From: JBBDIM01 sp040880405
Lineage (GTDB): Bacteria; Planctomycetota; Planctomycetia; Pirellulales; Pirellulaceae
DNA length: 64,000 nt
Direction: 5' to 3'
Assembly: GCA_040880405.1 (NCBI GenBank)
Contig: JBBDIM010000179.1
Span: 1 to 64,000, forward strand
Shown here: one piece after another, positions 55,034 through 63,726 of the stretch
How positions within the stretch are numbered: the first letter of the stretch is position 1
Layout of the letters: each line of letters starts with the position of its first letter
Notes under the pieces: generated by a model
What the model was told of the DNA's origin: nothing
Seen by the model: only the letters and a program-made list of their open reading frames with translations
The model's database searches: none
Program-made: the position numbers and the translations under genes

Positions 55034-55673
55034 AAAGGTGAGCTCCAGAGATGATTGATCGATTTAGGCAGGGAGCAGCGGGATTGGCAGAGGCCAGTTT
55101 CAAGCTGCCAAGGGGCATCGGGGGCGCAAGCCGAGGCAAATCAAAAACGAAAGTTCGATTTCGATGGACCGCTTGGGCGGCAACCCAGCCCGACGAATAT
55201 GCCGAGCAACAAGGAAAGTTCCGCGATTGAGGAAACCTCAGGCGCAGGACGACACAAGATTGGTCCGCGGAGGGAAAATCCGCGCAGAAGACGAACGGTT
55301 TAACACAACACAGGTGCTAATAGGTCGTGCGAGATGCGGTGACCATCGAATGCCCGAGGCGGATAGGCGGACGTTCGCGCCGTCGCGTGGGCCATAGAAA
55401 GAGGAGGCACCAAGTGGGCGGGAACCTTACGGCAAATCGCCCCTCGGCGAGACGCCGACCGAACCGACGGAATCCCGGTAACGGATTCGTGGGTGATCTC
55501 CTCGCTCGGCATCGGCCCTCGGGCCACTTCCGGCATTAAGAACGAGGCCAAAATCACGAGCTGCGGAAAGATCAGCCCCACCGCCAACGGAAGCGACAGC
55601 AGTGCGACCGACGACGCCAAAAGCGATCGCCGACGTGGCCCATGAGTCGAGTTGGAGGGGAAAGGTCTGAACA
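55034..55673. other. Region upstream of the SulP fusion, one doubtful small gene
   Basis: The 55300-55674 frame on the minus strand is listed separately. The rest holds the promoter region of the SulP fusion; I see no repeats. Confidence 0.4.
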
Positions 55674-55674
55674 T
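55300..55674 (-). CDS. Doubtful small exported protein
   Basis: A frame of about 124 codons starts MFRPFPSNSTHGPRRRSLL and contains a signal-like hydrophobic stretch (SVALLSLPLAVGLIFPQLVILASFLMPEVA). There is no ribosome site and the C-terminal half is Arg/Ala/His-rich, as in spurious frames of GC-rich DNA. It may be real only if homologs exist. Confidence 0.35.
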   Translation of the reverse strand: MFRPFPSNSTHGPRRRSLLASSVALLSLPLAVGLIFPQLVILASFLMPEVARGPMPSEEITHESVTGIPSVRSASRRGAICRKVPAHLVPPLSMAHATARTSAYPPRAFDGHRISHDLLAPVLC

Positions 55675-55973
55675 TTCGAGCAATTGGCCGTTCGAAGAAG
55701 CCGGGAAATTAGGCGATTCGCGGGGAAACCCCGCGTCGCGATCCATCGACCGCGACTGGGGCATCGGTTGAAAAAACCAACCCGCCAAACACCTTCTAGC
55801 ACTTTAGTGTAGTCTTTTTCAATAGCCCGGAAAAGTCTGATCGATGGGCTTTATGCTAGAAAACGATCGATCAAGAGCGACATCTGCCCCATAAGCGGGG
55901 ATGTGCCTCGGCCGTCATGCCGCTTAAAGTGAATCAAGCAACCATTAAACAGCTACCTGATGAGAGACGCGTG

Positions 55974-56693
55974 ATGAATGTTAAGTTTTGCGTTTTCCTG
56001 TTGTTGGCCCTGACTTGGCCGACGCTCGCTGCGACGACAGCCATGGGCCAGGCCGATGCGGCACCCGAGAAGCCAGCCTCCGCTCAATCCCAGGCCGAGC
56101 CTGACTGGGCCACGTTCAACCCCAGCCCGCACCGCAGCAATCGTCGCGGGGCCGAAATCACCGCCATCATCATCCATTACACGGCCGGCGGGTTGCTCGA
56201 AGGGACGGTTGGCTGGTTCCGCAATCCGAGCAGCAAGGTCTCGTCCCACTATGTTGTGGGACGCTCCGGCGGCACGGTCCAAATGGTTCCGCTGAGCGAA
56301 GTGGCATGGCATGCCGGGCGGAGCCAGCTCGCTGGCAAAGAAGGGGTGAACCAGTTCAGCGTCGGGATCGAAGTCTGCAACTGGGGCAAGCTTCGGAAAA
56401 CAGAGGAGGGTTTCGTCACCTACACCGGCAACAAGTACCGCGGCCCCCAGCCGATCCAATCGGCCGACGGTGCTTACTGGGAACCTTTCACCGACGAGCA
56501 ATACGCCACCTTGGTCAAGCTATGTGCTCACCTAACAGAAAAACACCCGATCACCCACATCACCGGCCACAGCGACATCGCCACCCCCCCGGGCCGCAAA
56601 ATCGACCCAGGCCAAGGCTTTCAGTGGGAGAAGATCCGCACGGGGCTCGAAGATTCGTTTGAGGGGCACATTGGGCCGGTGGAGAACCCTTAG
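55974..56693 (+). CDS. N-acetylmuramoyl-L-alanine amidase (amidase_2, secreted)
   Basis: The start MNVKFCVFLLLALTWPTLA gives a signal peptide and 239 aa. The amidase_2 domain (about 60-230) has zinc ligands in IIIHYTAGG and GHSDIATPPGRKIDPG (His and Asp), with SHYVVGRSGGTVQMVP and VAWHAG typical of the AmpD/PGRP family. It should cut the lactyl amide in peptidoglycan peptides. Planctomycetes were long thought to lack peptidoglycan but do carry it in several lineages. Confidence 0.93.
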   Translation: MNVKFCVFLLLALTWPTLAATTAMGQADAAPEKPASAQSQAEPDWATFNPSPHRSNRRGAEITAIIIHYTAGGLLEGTVGWFRNPSSKVSSHYVVGRSGGTVQMVPLSEVAWHAGRSQLAGKEGVNQFSVGIEVCNWGKLRKTEEGFVTYTGNKYRGPQPIQSADGAYWEPFTDEQYATLVKLCAHLTEKHPITHITGHSDIATPPGRKIDPGQGFQWEKIRTGLEDSFEGHIGPVENP

Positions 56694-56796
56694 AAGGAAG
56701 TTGAGGAATACCTCTCTCTTCCCCGCCGCTTTGACGAGCCGGTATTTGTGCCGATAGAATTATGAGCGTCCATTTGATTTGTGGGAGAATGATTCG

Positions 56797-57051
56797 ATGA
56801 TAAAAACCCGAGACGAGCTTCATCATTTTGCGGAGTTTGCCCGAGAGCGGCTTGAGAGCGAAGGGCCCGAGCTAAGCTTGGACGAGCTCTTCGACCTCTG
56901 GCGGAGCGAAAATCCATCCGCGGTGCGCTACGCTGAAAACGTGGCGGCAGTGAACGCCGCGATCCAGGATTTTCGAAATGGTGATCGAGGCACACCCGCC
57001 GGCGAACACTCCGATTCACTTCGTCGTGAGTTTGGTATTAGCCCCGAATGA
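56797..57051 (+). CDS. Antitoxin-like small protein
   Basis: The 84-aa acidic protein (MIKTRDELHHFAEFARERLESEG, ELSLDELFDLWRSEN) is encoded directly before a RelE/ParE-type toxin and overlaps it (ATGA). The composition and position fit an antitoxin. The family is not identified. Confidence 0.75.
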   Translation: MIKTRDELHHFAEFARERLESEGPELSLDELFDLWRSENPSAVRYAENVAAVNAAIQDFRNGDRGTPAGEHSDSLRREFGISPE

Positions 57052-57380
57052 CATTTTCAATTCGTGAGCTTAGCAGGGCGAAGAACGACAAAGGTCAAAT
57101 CTTCGAATGGCTCCATGAGCGATCCCGCGCAGGTGCGATCGCGTGGTTGGTGGCCTATGATGAGCTTGTTGAGCGACTGAAGTCTGATGCGAACGTTTTC
57201 CCTGCGGCACAAGAGATCGCGGACCTAGACGTGAATGTCAGAGAAGCGTTGTTTAGGACCCGTCGCGGCCGATTCTATCGAGCACTTTTCTTGATTGAAC
57301 AGAACACCGTCTTTATTCTCCGAATACGTGGCCCTGGGCAACCCCCTGTCGACACCCACGACATCGAAATGTCGAGGTGA
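57048..57380 (+). CDS. RelE/ParE-family toxin
   Basis: The 110-aa protein has the toxin fold signature: ELSRAKNDKGQIFEWLHERSRAGAIAWLVAYDELVERL, later FRTRRGRFYRALFLIEQNTVFILRIRGPGQPPV. RelE/ParE proteins inhibit translation or DNA gyrase. The gene overlaps its antitoxin start-to-stop. Confidence 0.85.
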   Translation: MTFSIRELSRAKNDKGQIFEWLHERSRAGAIAWLVAYDELVERLKSDANVFPAAQEIADLDVNVREALFRTRRGRFYRALFLIEQNTVFILRIRGPGQPPVDTHDIEMSR

Positions 57381-57460
57381 TACCCTTAACATTGTTGACG
57401 TTGTTTGAGTCGGATGCGATATCCGAGCGTACCAACGACTTTGCTTACACTCCACCTCAC

Positions 57461-58255
57461 ATGCCCCGCAAAAACCAACACGCGCCCCCCGCCCAGCTTA
57501 TCGAACAGCGGTTTGGCCCAGCGGCCACTTGCCGTGTCAGCCGGACGATCACCACCACGGACACCCCCGTGGGGCAGTTGTACCGCGAACCACCTCAAGA
57601 CGAGAACGACACCGGTTGGCTGCTCCTGGCCGAGGACGAGCTGTACGAGCTTTTGGATAACCCGCAAACGGACGAAGTGCTGGGCTTGGCCGTCATGGCG
57701 GAGTACCAGGCGGAACTTGCCCCCATCTTGCTGGAGGCCCCGGTCGGTGCCATGTTCATCCGGGATGAAGAGACCGGCGAGTACCTTCAGGAAGATAGCC
57801 CGTTCGACCCAGAGGATTTGCCGCCGGAGTCGCCGGTCGTTCGCGGTGAATTCCCCCTGGCCGATGGTTGGTCGATCACGCTCCCCTGCCTCATGAACCT
57901 CCGTGTGGAGGAGGATGTCATCATCCTTTCCCGGCCGGGGCTGGTGGTGTACCTGATGGTGTGGGGCAACGAAGAGGACCAATCGATCGAAACCCGACTA
58001 GCCGACCTGCGGGAAGAAATCCCCGCCGAGGCAACCGAGATCCAAGTCCAATCCGAAGGCGACCTGCAACTACTCACCTACCACCACACCGAAGACCTCT
58101 CCACCGAAGAAGAGGCCCCCGGCCTGCACGGCCTGGCGATCGGCGAAACGGGCCACGTGCAAATTGCAGTCTACTGCTTCGACAACGCGGAAGCGGAACG
58201 TGCGAAAGCGTTGTGGGGGAGTTTGAAGACGGTGAGATACTTTGCAGGGGAGTGA
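57461..58255 (+). CDS. DUF2185/Imm33-like protein
   Basis: The start MPRKNQHAPP gives 264 aa; an earlier in-frame start exists but carries no conserved region. The central part (about 45-105: GWLLLAEDELYELLDNPQTDEVLGLAVM, ELAPILLEAPVGAMFIRDEETG) resembles the DUF2185 (Imm33) domain found among polymorphic-toxin immunity proteins. The rest is acidic, with a VVYLMVWG strand. It follows the toxin-antitoxin pair by about 80 bp, and any link to it is unknown. Confidence 0.65.
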   Translation: MPRKNQHAPPAQLIEQRFGPAATCRVSRTITTTDTPVGQLYREPPQDENDTGWLLLAEDELYELLDNPQTDEVLGLAVMAEYQAELAPILLEAPVGAMFIRDEETGEYLQEDSPFDPEDLPPESPVVRGEFPLADGWSITLPCLMNLRVEEDVIILSRPGLVVYLMVWGNEEDQSIETRLADLREEIPAEATEIQVQSEGDLQLLTYHHTEDLSTEEEAPGLHGLAIGETGHVQIAVYCFDNAEAERAKALWGSLKTVRYFAGE

Positions 58256-58573
58256 CGTTGGCCGCGCATATTTCTTTCACGCCAAGGGTGGCACCGTTTG
58301 CTGGCAACCGGTGCGGCGAAGCCGCCAGAGGCTGGCCTGAGTAGGCACCCACACATCGCTATTCAGCATGATCAACAACCGCCGCACACCGCTTTTGGAA
58401 GCCGAAACACCACGCCTTTAAGATCTACTTGAAAGCTAAACGCCAAAAAAAATTAACCGACATCCATCATTTGGGCAAATATAGAGAATGGAAAAAATGC
58501 CTGCCATTCCCTACTTCCCCTGCCACCCGCCTGCCCTATGACCCACGGGCCGCGATCCTCGCCAGGAACGAGG
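58256..58573. other. Intergenic region, nothing identified
   Basis: This 318-bp gap has no credible gene or repeat. Confidence 0.4.
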
Positions 58574-59065
58574 CTAACGCTTCAACTCAAAATCAAAGAC
58601 GTTGTTTCCTGATTCCACCTCGCGAACCAGTTCGCTTTGGGAGTTGTACTGCGCGGGGACGTGTTCGGTCGTCAGCGAGCCATCTTCCCGTTCCCGCGCC
58701 GTCGTGATGCGGACCTTGTGCGTGCCGACCAGGACGCCCGACTTTTGCATGGTATAGCGAAGCGTATAGCGGCCATCGCTGTCGGTTTCGTCGACCGAAG
58801 GGCGGCCTTCATCGGGATGGAAGCGGACGGTGGCCCCTTTCAAGGGCTGGCCATCGAGCGTTACCCGGCCGGTAACCTCGCCCCGCTCGGGCCCCGCGTC
58901 GCCGCTGCACCCGGGCAGCAAGACAACGGCCAACAACAAGGCCGCCACCATGTAAAGTTGGCTCCGAAATCCATAGGGATCCGGGCTTCTATCCCTGTTC
59001 GGTGCCTCCCCGTTCCGCAGTGCGGGCCGATCGGCATCCGGCTCGTTCGTTTCCGCCGCCATCAT
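58574..59065 (-). CDS. Small lipoprotein with transthyretin-like domain, cassette 2
   Basis: The 163-aa protein has a hydrophobic stretch and lipobox (LAVVLLPGC) after a charged N-terminus, then a beta-sandwich domain (VTGRVTLDGQPLKGATVRFHPDEG) with the same order as the other two lipoproteins. It overlaps the DUF1559 gene by 4 bases. The start may be internal (RSQLYMVAALLLAVVLL). Confidence 0.85.
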   Translation of the reverse strand: MMAAETNEPDADRPALRNGEAPNRDRSPDPYGFRSQLYMVAALLLAVVLLPGCSGDAGPERGEVTGRVTLDGQPLKGATVRFHPDEGRPSVDETDSDGRYTLRYTMQKSGVLVGTHKVRITTAREREDGSLTTEHVPAQYNSQSELVREVESGNNVFDFELKR

Positions 59066-59964
59066 TGATAATCCCCCACCGGCAGGCCATCGCAGCGGTT
59101 GCCCAACCGCTGGTAAACGCTCATCGAGATGTTGTTGGCGACGTCCGATTCATTGTGGGAAGAGTCGATGTTCTCGCTGATAAACCGCACCGACCCGTCC
59201 GACAGCATGAATTGGGCCCCGCCGGGATGCATGCTGCTAGGGCAATTCGCGGACGTCCCATTGATTGGCCTCTCGGCCACCGTATCGACCATGTTGAATT
59301 GCAAATGCTTGTGCCATCCATTTGAATCGTTCGACGTTCCCGCCCAGATGGTGCCGCGGTGATAGACATATTCGCGTTCGGTTAACAGAAACGTGTTCGT
59401 CGTACCGTCGATGATATCGGCGAACCGGACTTTACTGTGCTGATACAACGTGCCGTTGGTCTCATTGTGGTTGCTTTTGTAAGAGTTCACCGTTCCCATC
59501 AGCCCGATGTAAGTTGACCGGGCAATCTCCTTCGTCGAGCCGTTCTCGGGCACCGTTTTAGCGTTCAAGTCGGGACCGGAGTCTGAAGGGCACAAGTAAC
59601 CGTCGATCTTTGTCCGCACCAGTTCCAGCCGCGTAGCATTGTTCAGGTTCATCTGGACGGTGGGAGCCAGTTGATCGTACAGGGCGGTCTGTTCCATGAA
59701 TGGCAGGATGGAAGTGCCCCATGCCCAGCCTAAGTCTGGGTCGTACCCCTTGGGGAACTGGCCGTATGTATCATGAGAATTGTGCAGGGCCAACCCGATT
59801 TGCTTCATGTGGTTCTGGCACTGCATCCGCCGCGCCGCCTCCCGCGCCTGCTGCACGGCCGGCAACAACAGGGCAACCAACACTCCGATGATGGCGATTA
59901 CCACCAGTAGTTCGACCAAGGTAAAACCTCGATTTCCGCCACGTAGATTGTAAGGGATCGACAT
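59062..59964 (-). CDS. DUF1559 pilin-like secreted protein, cassette 2
   Basis: The 300-aa product has the prepilin-like GFTLVELLVVIAIIGVLVALLLPAVQQAREAARR and C-terminal HPGGAQFMLSDGSVRFI. The DUF1559 core contains the usual DTYGQFPKGYDPD stretch. Its stop overlaps the start of the small lipoprotein gene. Confidence 0.93.
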   Translation of the reverse strand: MSIPYNLRGGNRGFTLVELLVVIAIIGVLVALLLPAVQQAREAARRMQCQNHMKQIGLALHNSHDTYGQFPKGYDPDLGWAWGTSILPFMEQTALYDQLAPTVQMNLNNATRLELVRTKIDGYLCPSDSGPDLNAKTVPENGSTKEIARSTYIGLMGTVNSYKSNHNETNGTLYQHSKVRFADIIDGTTNTFLLTEREYVYHRGTIWAGTSNDSNGWHKHLQFNMVDTVAERPINGTSANCPSSMHPGGAQFMLSDGSVRFISENIDSSHNESDVANNISMSVYQRLGNRCDGLPVGDYQ

Positions 59965-60082
59965 ATTGAAAAGACCTCCACCGAAATAAGAAATAGGATC
60001 AAGAGAGCAAAATTTGCGATGGGCATATCGTGTCGCTTAAGAGGAGAATGAAGCGACGTTGGAAGGGTTGTCACGACCTGAC

Positions 60083-60146
60083 CGAAGTCAGCGGGCCACT
60101 AAAGGCCGGTAAGAGGCAGTACCAGAATTTAACCCCGGCCTCGCAG
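60083..60146. repeat. Direct repeat, copy 1
   Basis: The segment CGAAGTCAGCGGGCCACTAA to the CGCAG motif matches 60453-60516 imperfectly at a distance of 370 bp. Confidence 0.7.
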
Positions 60147-60452
60147 GAAAGTCCACAGGAAAAATAACTTTTTCTTGAATTGGATGCGATTTGCGATTAT
60201 CAGGAATTCGTGCTATCGCCATGTTCGATGGATCATTTACATCCCGTGATAAAAGCCTACGGGTCTGTCCTAAAGAGTTTGCTAATCGTGTGCCGGGGGT
60301 AGGATTCCACATTTCACTCGCGGGTGGCACCCAGGAAGTTTTGTTCCGCCCAGCGCTGGCCAATCCAAAAACCCTCAGGCCACAGTGGGCCACACTTTAC
60401 TAAAATCAACCAAGGGCACTCGGGGGTGTTGAAAGGTCTGCCACGAACGGAT

Positions 60453-60516
60453 CGAAGTCAGCGGGCCACAAAAGCCCGGTAAGGGGGATTACCGAGTTTT
60501 ATGCCGACCGCGCAGT
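60453..60516. repeat. Direct repeat, copy 2
   Basis: The segment starts CGAAGTCAGCGGGCCACAAA and shares most positions with 60083-60146. The presence of two copies suggests a duplication of flanking DNA when the cassettes were duplicated. Confidence 0.7.
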
Positions 60517-60564
60517 CAAGCTTGCAAGAAAACTCCCGAATTCCCTGCGATTTGCGAATGATGT

Positions 60565-62061
60565 CTACGAGGCCTTGGTCTTGGCGAACTCTTGAACTTC
60601 GTCCCATGCCAGCTCGTGAGGCATCACCCCTTTTTGGATCGAGATGGCCGAGGTTAAACCGGCCGCTTCTCCCATTGGCACCGCATTTCCGGTTACGCGA
60701 TAGCTGGAATGAGCGAAGAAGTCACCGCTGATGCAGCGGCCGGCCATCATCAGTCCGTCAACGTCTGCGGCGACCAAGGCCGGCAAGGGGATGTCGTACT
60801 CTTTGACGCCCGCCGATCGATATCGCTTCACCTCAGGCGGATTTGATCCATCGGCAAAGACGTTGTGAACGTCGAACCCAAAGCGGGTGCTGCAAACAGC
60901 GTCCTTATGCCGCATTCCCGTAATCAAATCCTCCGCTGTGATGTAATAACGTCCCCGAATACGTCTCCCTTCGCGCACGCCAATCTGCTCGGCCGTGGCG
61001 ACGACCGCAAGATCTTGCCACGGCTTGCCTAGTTTTCGCAAACCACGCACGATCGCATGCACCTCAGCTCTCGATCGGATCGTCGCTTCAGTAATGGCTC
61101 CGGCGTCGGTCGCAGGTACCCCGTACTCGTGATTGGTCATCAGCGAATAAATTCCGCTATGCAGATGACGTAAGGTAGGGGCACGATACGAGGGATCGAT
61201 GCCAGATTCCTTCATCAATTTGTAAAATCGTGCTTTCGCTTCTGAGCCGTTCTCGCGAATAAATTCGGCCACTTCCGAGGTATTCAATCCTGTTAGCAGG
61301 GCCATCATCGACATCGGCTGGCATTCGCATTTGCTGTCGTAGCCGACATCAAATTGACAGCCAGCCTGGGCCGCGAGATCGCCGTCGCCGCTGCAGTCAA
61401 CGTAACGCTCGGCGACCCACGCTTGCCGACCTGATTTGGACTCGGTAACAATCGCTACGATACGCTTCCGCTCGTCGGTGACCGTACCGACCAAGCGAGT
61501 ATGCAATTGAATGCGAATGCCGGCGTTGACGCACATCTCTTCTAATACCAGCTTCATTAGCTCGGGATCGTAGACCTCGCCGCTTGTCGATTTGGCGACA
61601 TCGCTGCCCCGCTGCTGCATTGCGGTCAAGACTTCTTGCATGATGCCTTGCTTGTTGCCGCCGCCGATGATCTTGGTAAGTAAGCCTGCGGTCCAAACGC
61701 CGCCCAAACAGCCCGCGAGTTCAATCAACTGAACGCTTGCCCCGGCCCGCGCTGCGGCCAATGCGGCTCCAATCCCAGCGGGGCCGCCGCCGCAAACCAC
61801 CACGTCGCTGCGACCGGCGATTGGGATGGCACGTTCCCGTTCGACCACGGCGGCTCGATTCTCGACCAGTTTGCCCTGTGTTCGCAGTACTTCACCTTGC
61901 CGCAAGTCCGGCTTTTTCAGAACGCCATCGAGCGCGGCTTGGCCTTCGGCCCCGATTGCATCGCCGAGTAGCAGGGTCTGGGCTCCAAACAGAGCGCCGA
62001 CTGCCGATGTTTGAAAGAACGTGCGCCGTCCCTGGTTCGTCTGAGATTGATTTGGATTCAT
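60565..62061 (-). CDS. Tat-exported FAD-dependent oxidoreductase
   Basis: The 498-aa protein has a twin-arginine signal (GRRTFFQTSAVGAL) and a Rossmann nucleotide motif (VVVCGGGPAGIGAALAAARAGASVQLIE), followed by FAD-linked segments (WVAERYVDCSGDGDLAAQAGCQF, DGLMMAGRCISGDFFAHSSYRVTGNAVPMGEAAG). This is the FAD_oxidored type abundant in planctomycetes. Export through Tat with bound FAD is likely. The reaction is unknown. It is followed on the minus strand by the cassette 3 lipoprotein and DUF1559 genes upstream. Confidence 0.9.
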   Translation of the reverse strand: MNPNQSQTNQGRRTFFQTSAVGALFGAQTLLLGDAIGAEGQAALDGVLKKPDLRQGEVLRTQGKLVENRAAVVERERAIPIAGRSDVVVCGGGPAGIGAALAAARAGASVQLIELAGCLGGVWTAGLLTKIIGGGNKQGIMQEVLTAMQQRGSDVAKSTSGEVYDPELMKLVLEEMCVNAGIRIQLHTRLVGTVTDERKRIVAIVTESKSGRQAWVAERYVDCSGDGDLAAQAGCQFDVGYDSKCECQPMSMMALLTGLNTSEVAEFIRENGSEAKARFYKLMKESGIDPSYRAPTLRHLHSGIYSLMTNHEYGVPATDAGAITEATIRSRAEVHAIVRGLRKLGKPWQDLAVVATAEQIGVREGRRIRGRYYITAEDLITGMRHKDAVCSTRFGFDVHNVFADGSNPPEVKRYRSAGVKEYDIPLPALVAADVDGLMMAGRCISGDFFAHSSYRVTGNAVPMGEAAGLTSAISIQKGVMPHELAWDEVQEFAKTKAS

Positions 62062-62137
62062 CGGTTTCTTTCTGATACGAGTTAAGCAAGATGTTCCGCT
62101 GCGGAGACGAATGGTTGAGATCGCTCTGTCCGATGCG

Positions 62138-62560
62138 CTAATTCGACTGGAGATCGAAGTCGATCACGTTCGCTTTATCCTCGACGACGGCGGAAAGTGT
62201 CGTCTCTTTGTGGTATTTATTGGGTAGCAACTCCTCGCGAGTTACCTTGCCATTATCGTCTTCGATCAGCGTGCGAATGATCACGACGTGCGAACCTAGC
62301 GTCACGCCGCTTCGCTCCAGGCTGTAGCCCATCGTATACTCTCCCTGCTCGTTGGTGATGCCGTAGGAGGGGCGTCCCGATTTTGGTTGGAAGTGAACGG
62401 TGGCACCCTCGAGAGGCTTTTCATCCAGCGTGACTGTTCCGGAAACGGTCGCTAACTCTGGACCTTGCTGCTGATTGCAACCAAGGCCTAGCGAAGTCAA
62501 CAGGCAGAGAGGGAATGCAAAGCAGAATAAGTTCGTTTTGTGGATGAATTGATTCGACAT
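62138..62560 (-). CDS. Small lipoprotein with transthyretin-like domain, cassette 3
   Basis: The 140-aa protein has a signal with lipobox (LTSLGLGC) and a beta-sandwich domain (VSGTVTLDEKPLEGATVHFQPKSG). It differs from the cassette 2 lipoprotein in sequence but keeps the architecture. It is separated from the DUF1559 gene by 176 bp with a CCGCTT...AAGCGG hairpin near 62615-62632. Confidence 0.85.
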   Translation of the reverse strand: MSNQFIHKTNLFCFAFPLCLLTSLGLGCNQQQGPELATVSGTVTLDEKPLEGATVHFQPKSGRPSYGITNEQGEYTMGYSLERSGVTLGSHVVIIRTLIEDDNGKVTREELLPNKYHKETTLSAVVEDKANVIDFDLQSN

Positions 62561-62736
62561 TCGATGGACCTGTGCTTTCCTTGATCAACGGTGGTAAATT
62601 AAGAACCACAACGCCCGCTTTGGCGCAAGCGGTCTAAGATTCAGCGATGGTGACCTACGTGCCTGCATCTCACCCACTCGAAGGAGGCGATGTCTTCCCA
62701 TGCGAGCGGAGATGGGAGGATTGCGACGGAGGGGCA

Positions 62737-63726
62737 CTAATAGCCGCCGACGACTTGGCCGTCATTACGGGCCAACAGTCGTTCGTAGGTGCTATTGACG
62801 ACGCTTTCGTTGCTCGAGCCATCAGTGACATAGTCGATGGTTTCGCTCACGAAATGCACCGAACCATCGACGAACACGAACTGGGCACCTCCCGGATGCA
62901 AGCTATTAAAACTCTCTTTCAACTCGTTAGAGACCGGATTCGAGTGATTGATTGAGGCGCGGCCGCCCGCATACAGGTCTCGGGTCACATTCCCCCCTTT
63001 ACCGCGCGTTGCGCCAGCCCAAACCGCGGCTTGATAAAAGAGTTGCCCTCGTCTCCAAGTGGTTTCACCAATCGCGATCGTGTTCGAGGTCCCATCGGTG
63101 ACGTCTCGCATTCGCAAGGAACCTTGCGACGATCCCGGCTTGCCGATTGGAAAAAAGGCACCGGTTTGCGCCGCGATGACAGGCGTGATCTGCAGCGCGC
63201 GGTGACGATGCCCGTAGCTCGCCTTGTAATTCGACAGCGCCCACTCTGAATACTGGCGTCCTTCTCCGATCACCGGGCCCGTGTCCGAAGGGCATCGATA
63301 GCCATCAAGCGGGGTCATCGCGACCGGGTCGATCACGTTCTCTAACAACTGTCCTTGTCCGATGCCTGCCTGGGTGTAGAGCGCCGATTGCTCGATGAAT
63401 GGCAGTATCAAAGCACCCCATCCCCAGCATTCGACGTTTGTATCAGCGGAGTCGCTTCCCCAATCAGGATCGTTCACTTGCATGACATGGCCCGGTGGCA
63501 GCGCCAAATGAACATCATGATAGTTGTGCATTGCCAGGCCGATTTGCTTTAAGTTGTTCGAGCAACTCATCCGGCGCGCCGCTTCCCGCGCTTGTTGCAC
63601 CGCCGGCAAAAGCAAGGCGACCAGCACGCCGATAATGGCGATCACCACCAATAGCTCGACAAGTGTAAATCCGGAAGAGAGACATGAGCGCGGTTCAGTT
63701 TGGTTGGGTGATTTGCGGGGGGCCAT
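62737..63726 (-). CDS. DUF1559 pilin-like secreted protein, cassette 3
   Basis: The 329-aa product has a basic Ser-rich N-terminus before GFTLVELLVVIAIIG, then the DUF1559 core and C-terminal HPGGAQFVFVDGSVHFVSETI. It heads the third DUF1559/lipoprotein cassette, with a FAD oxidoreductase beyond. Confidence 0.93.
   Translation of the reverse strand: MAPRKSPNQTEPRSCLSSGFTLVELLVVIAIIGVLVALLLPAVQQAREAARRMSCSNNLKQIGLAMHNYHDVHLALPPGHVMQVNDPDWGSDSADTNVECWGWGALILPFIEQSALYTQAGIGQGQLLENVIDPVAMTPLDGYRCPSDTGPVIGEGRQYSEWALSNYKASYGHRHRALQITPVIAAQTGAFFPIGKPGSSQGSLRMRDVTDGTSNTIAIGETTWRRGQLFYQAAVWAGATRGKGGNVTRDLYAGGRASINHSNPVSNELKESFNSLHPGGAQFVFVDGSVHFVSETIDYVTDGSSNESVVNSTYERLLARNDGQVVGGY

Larger units (their letters stand above)
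59965..60564. other. Intergenic region with a long direct repeat
   Basis: No gene is seen. A region of about 110 bp starting at 60083 (CGAAGTCAGCGGGCCAC...) is repeated imperfectly from 60453, just before the FAD oxidoreductase stop, including a GCGATTTGCGA motif near 60185 and 60550. Confidence 0.5.
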
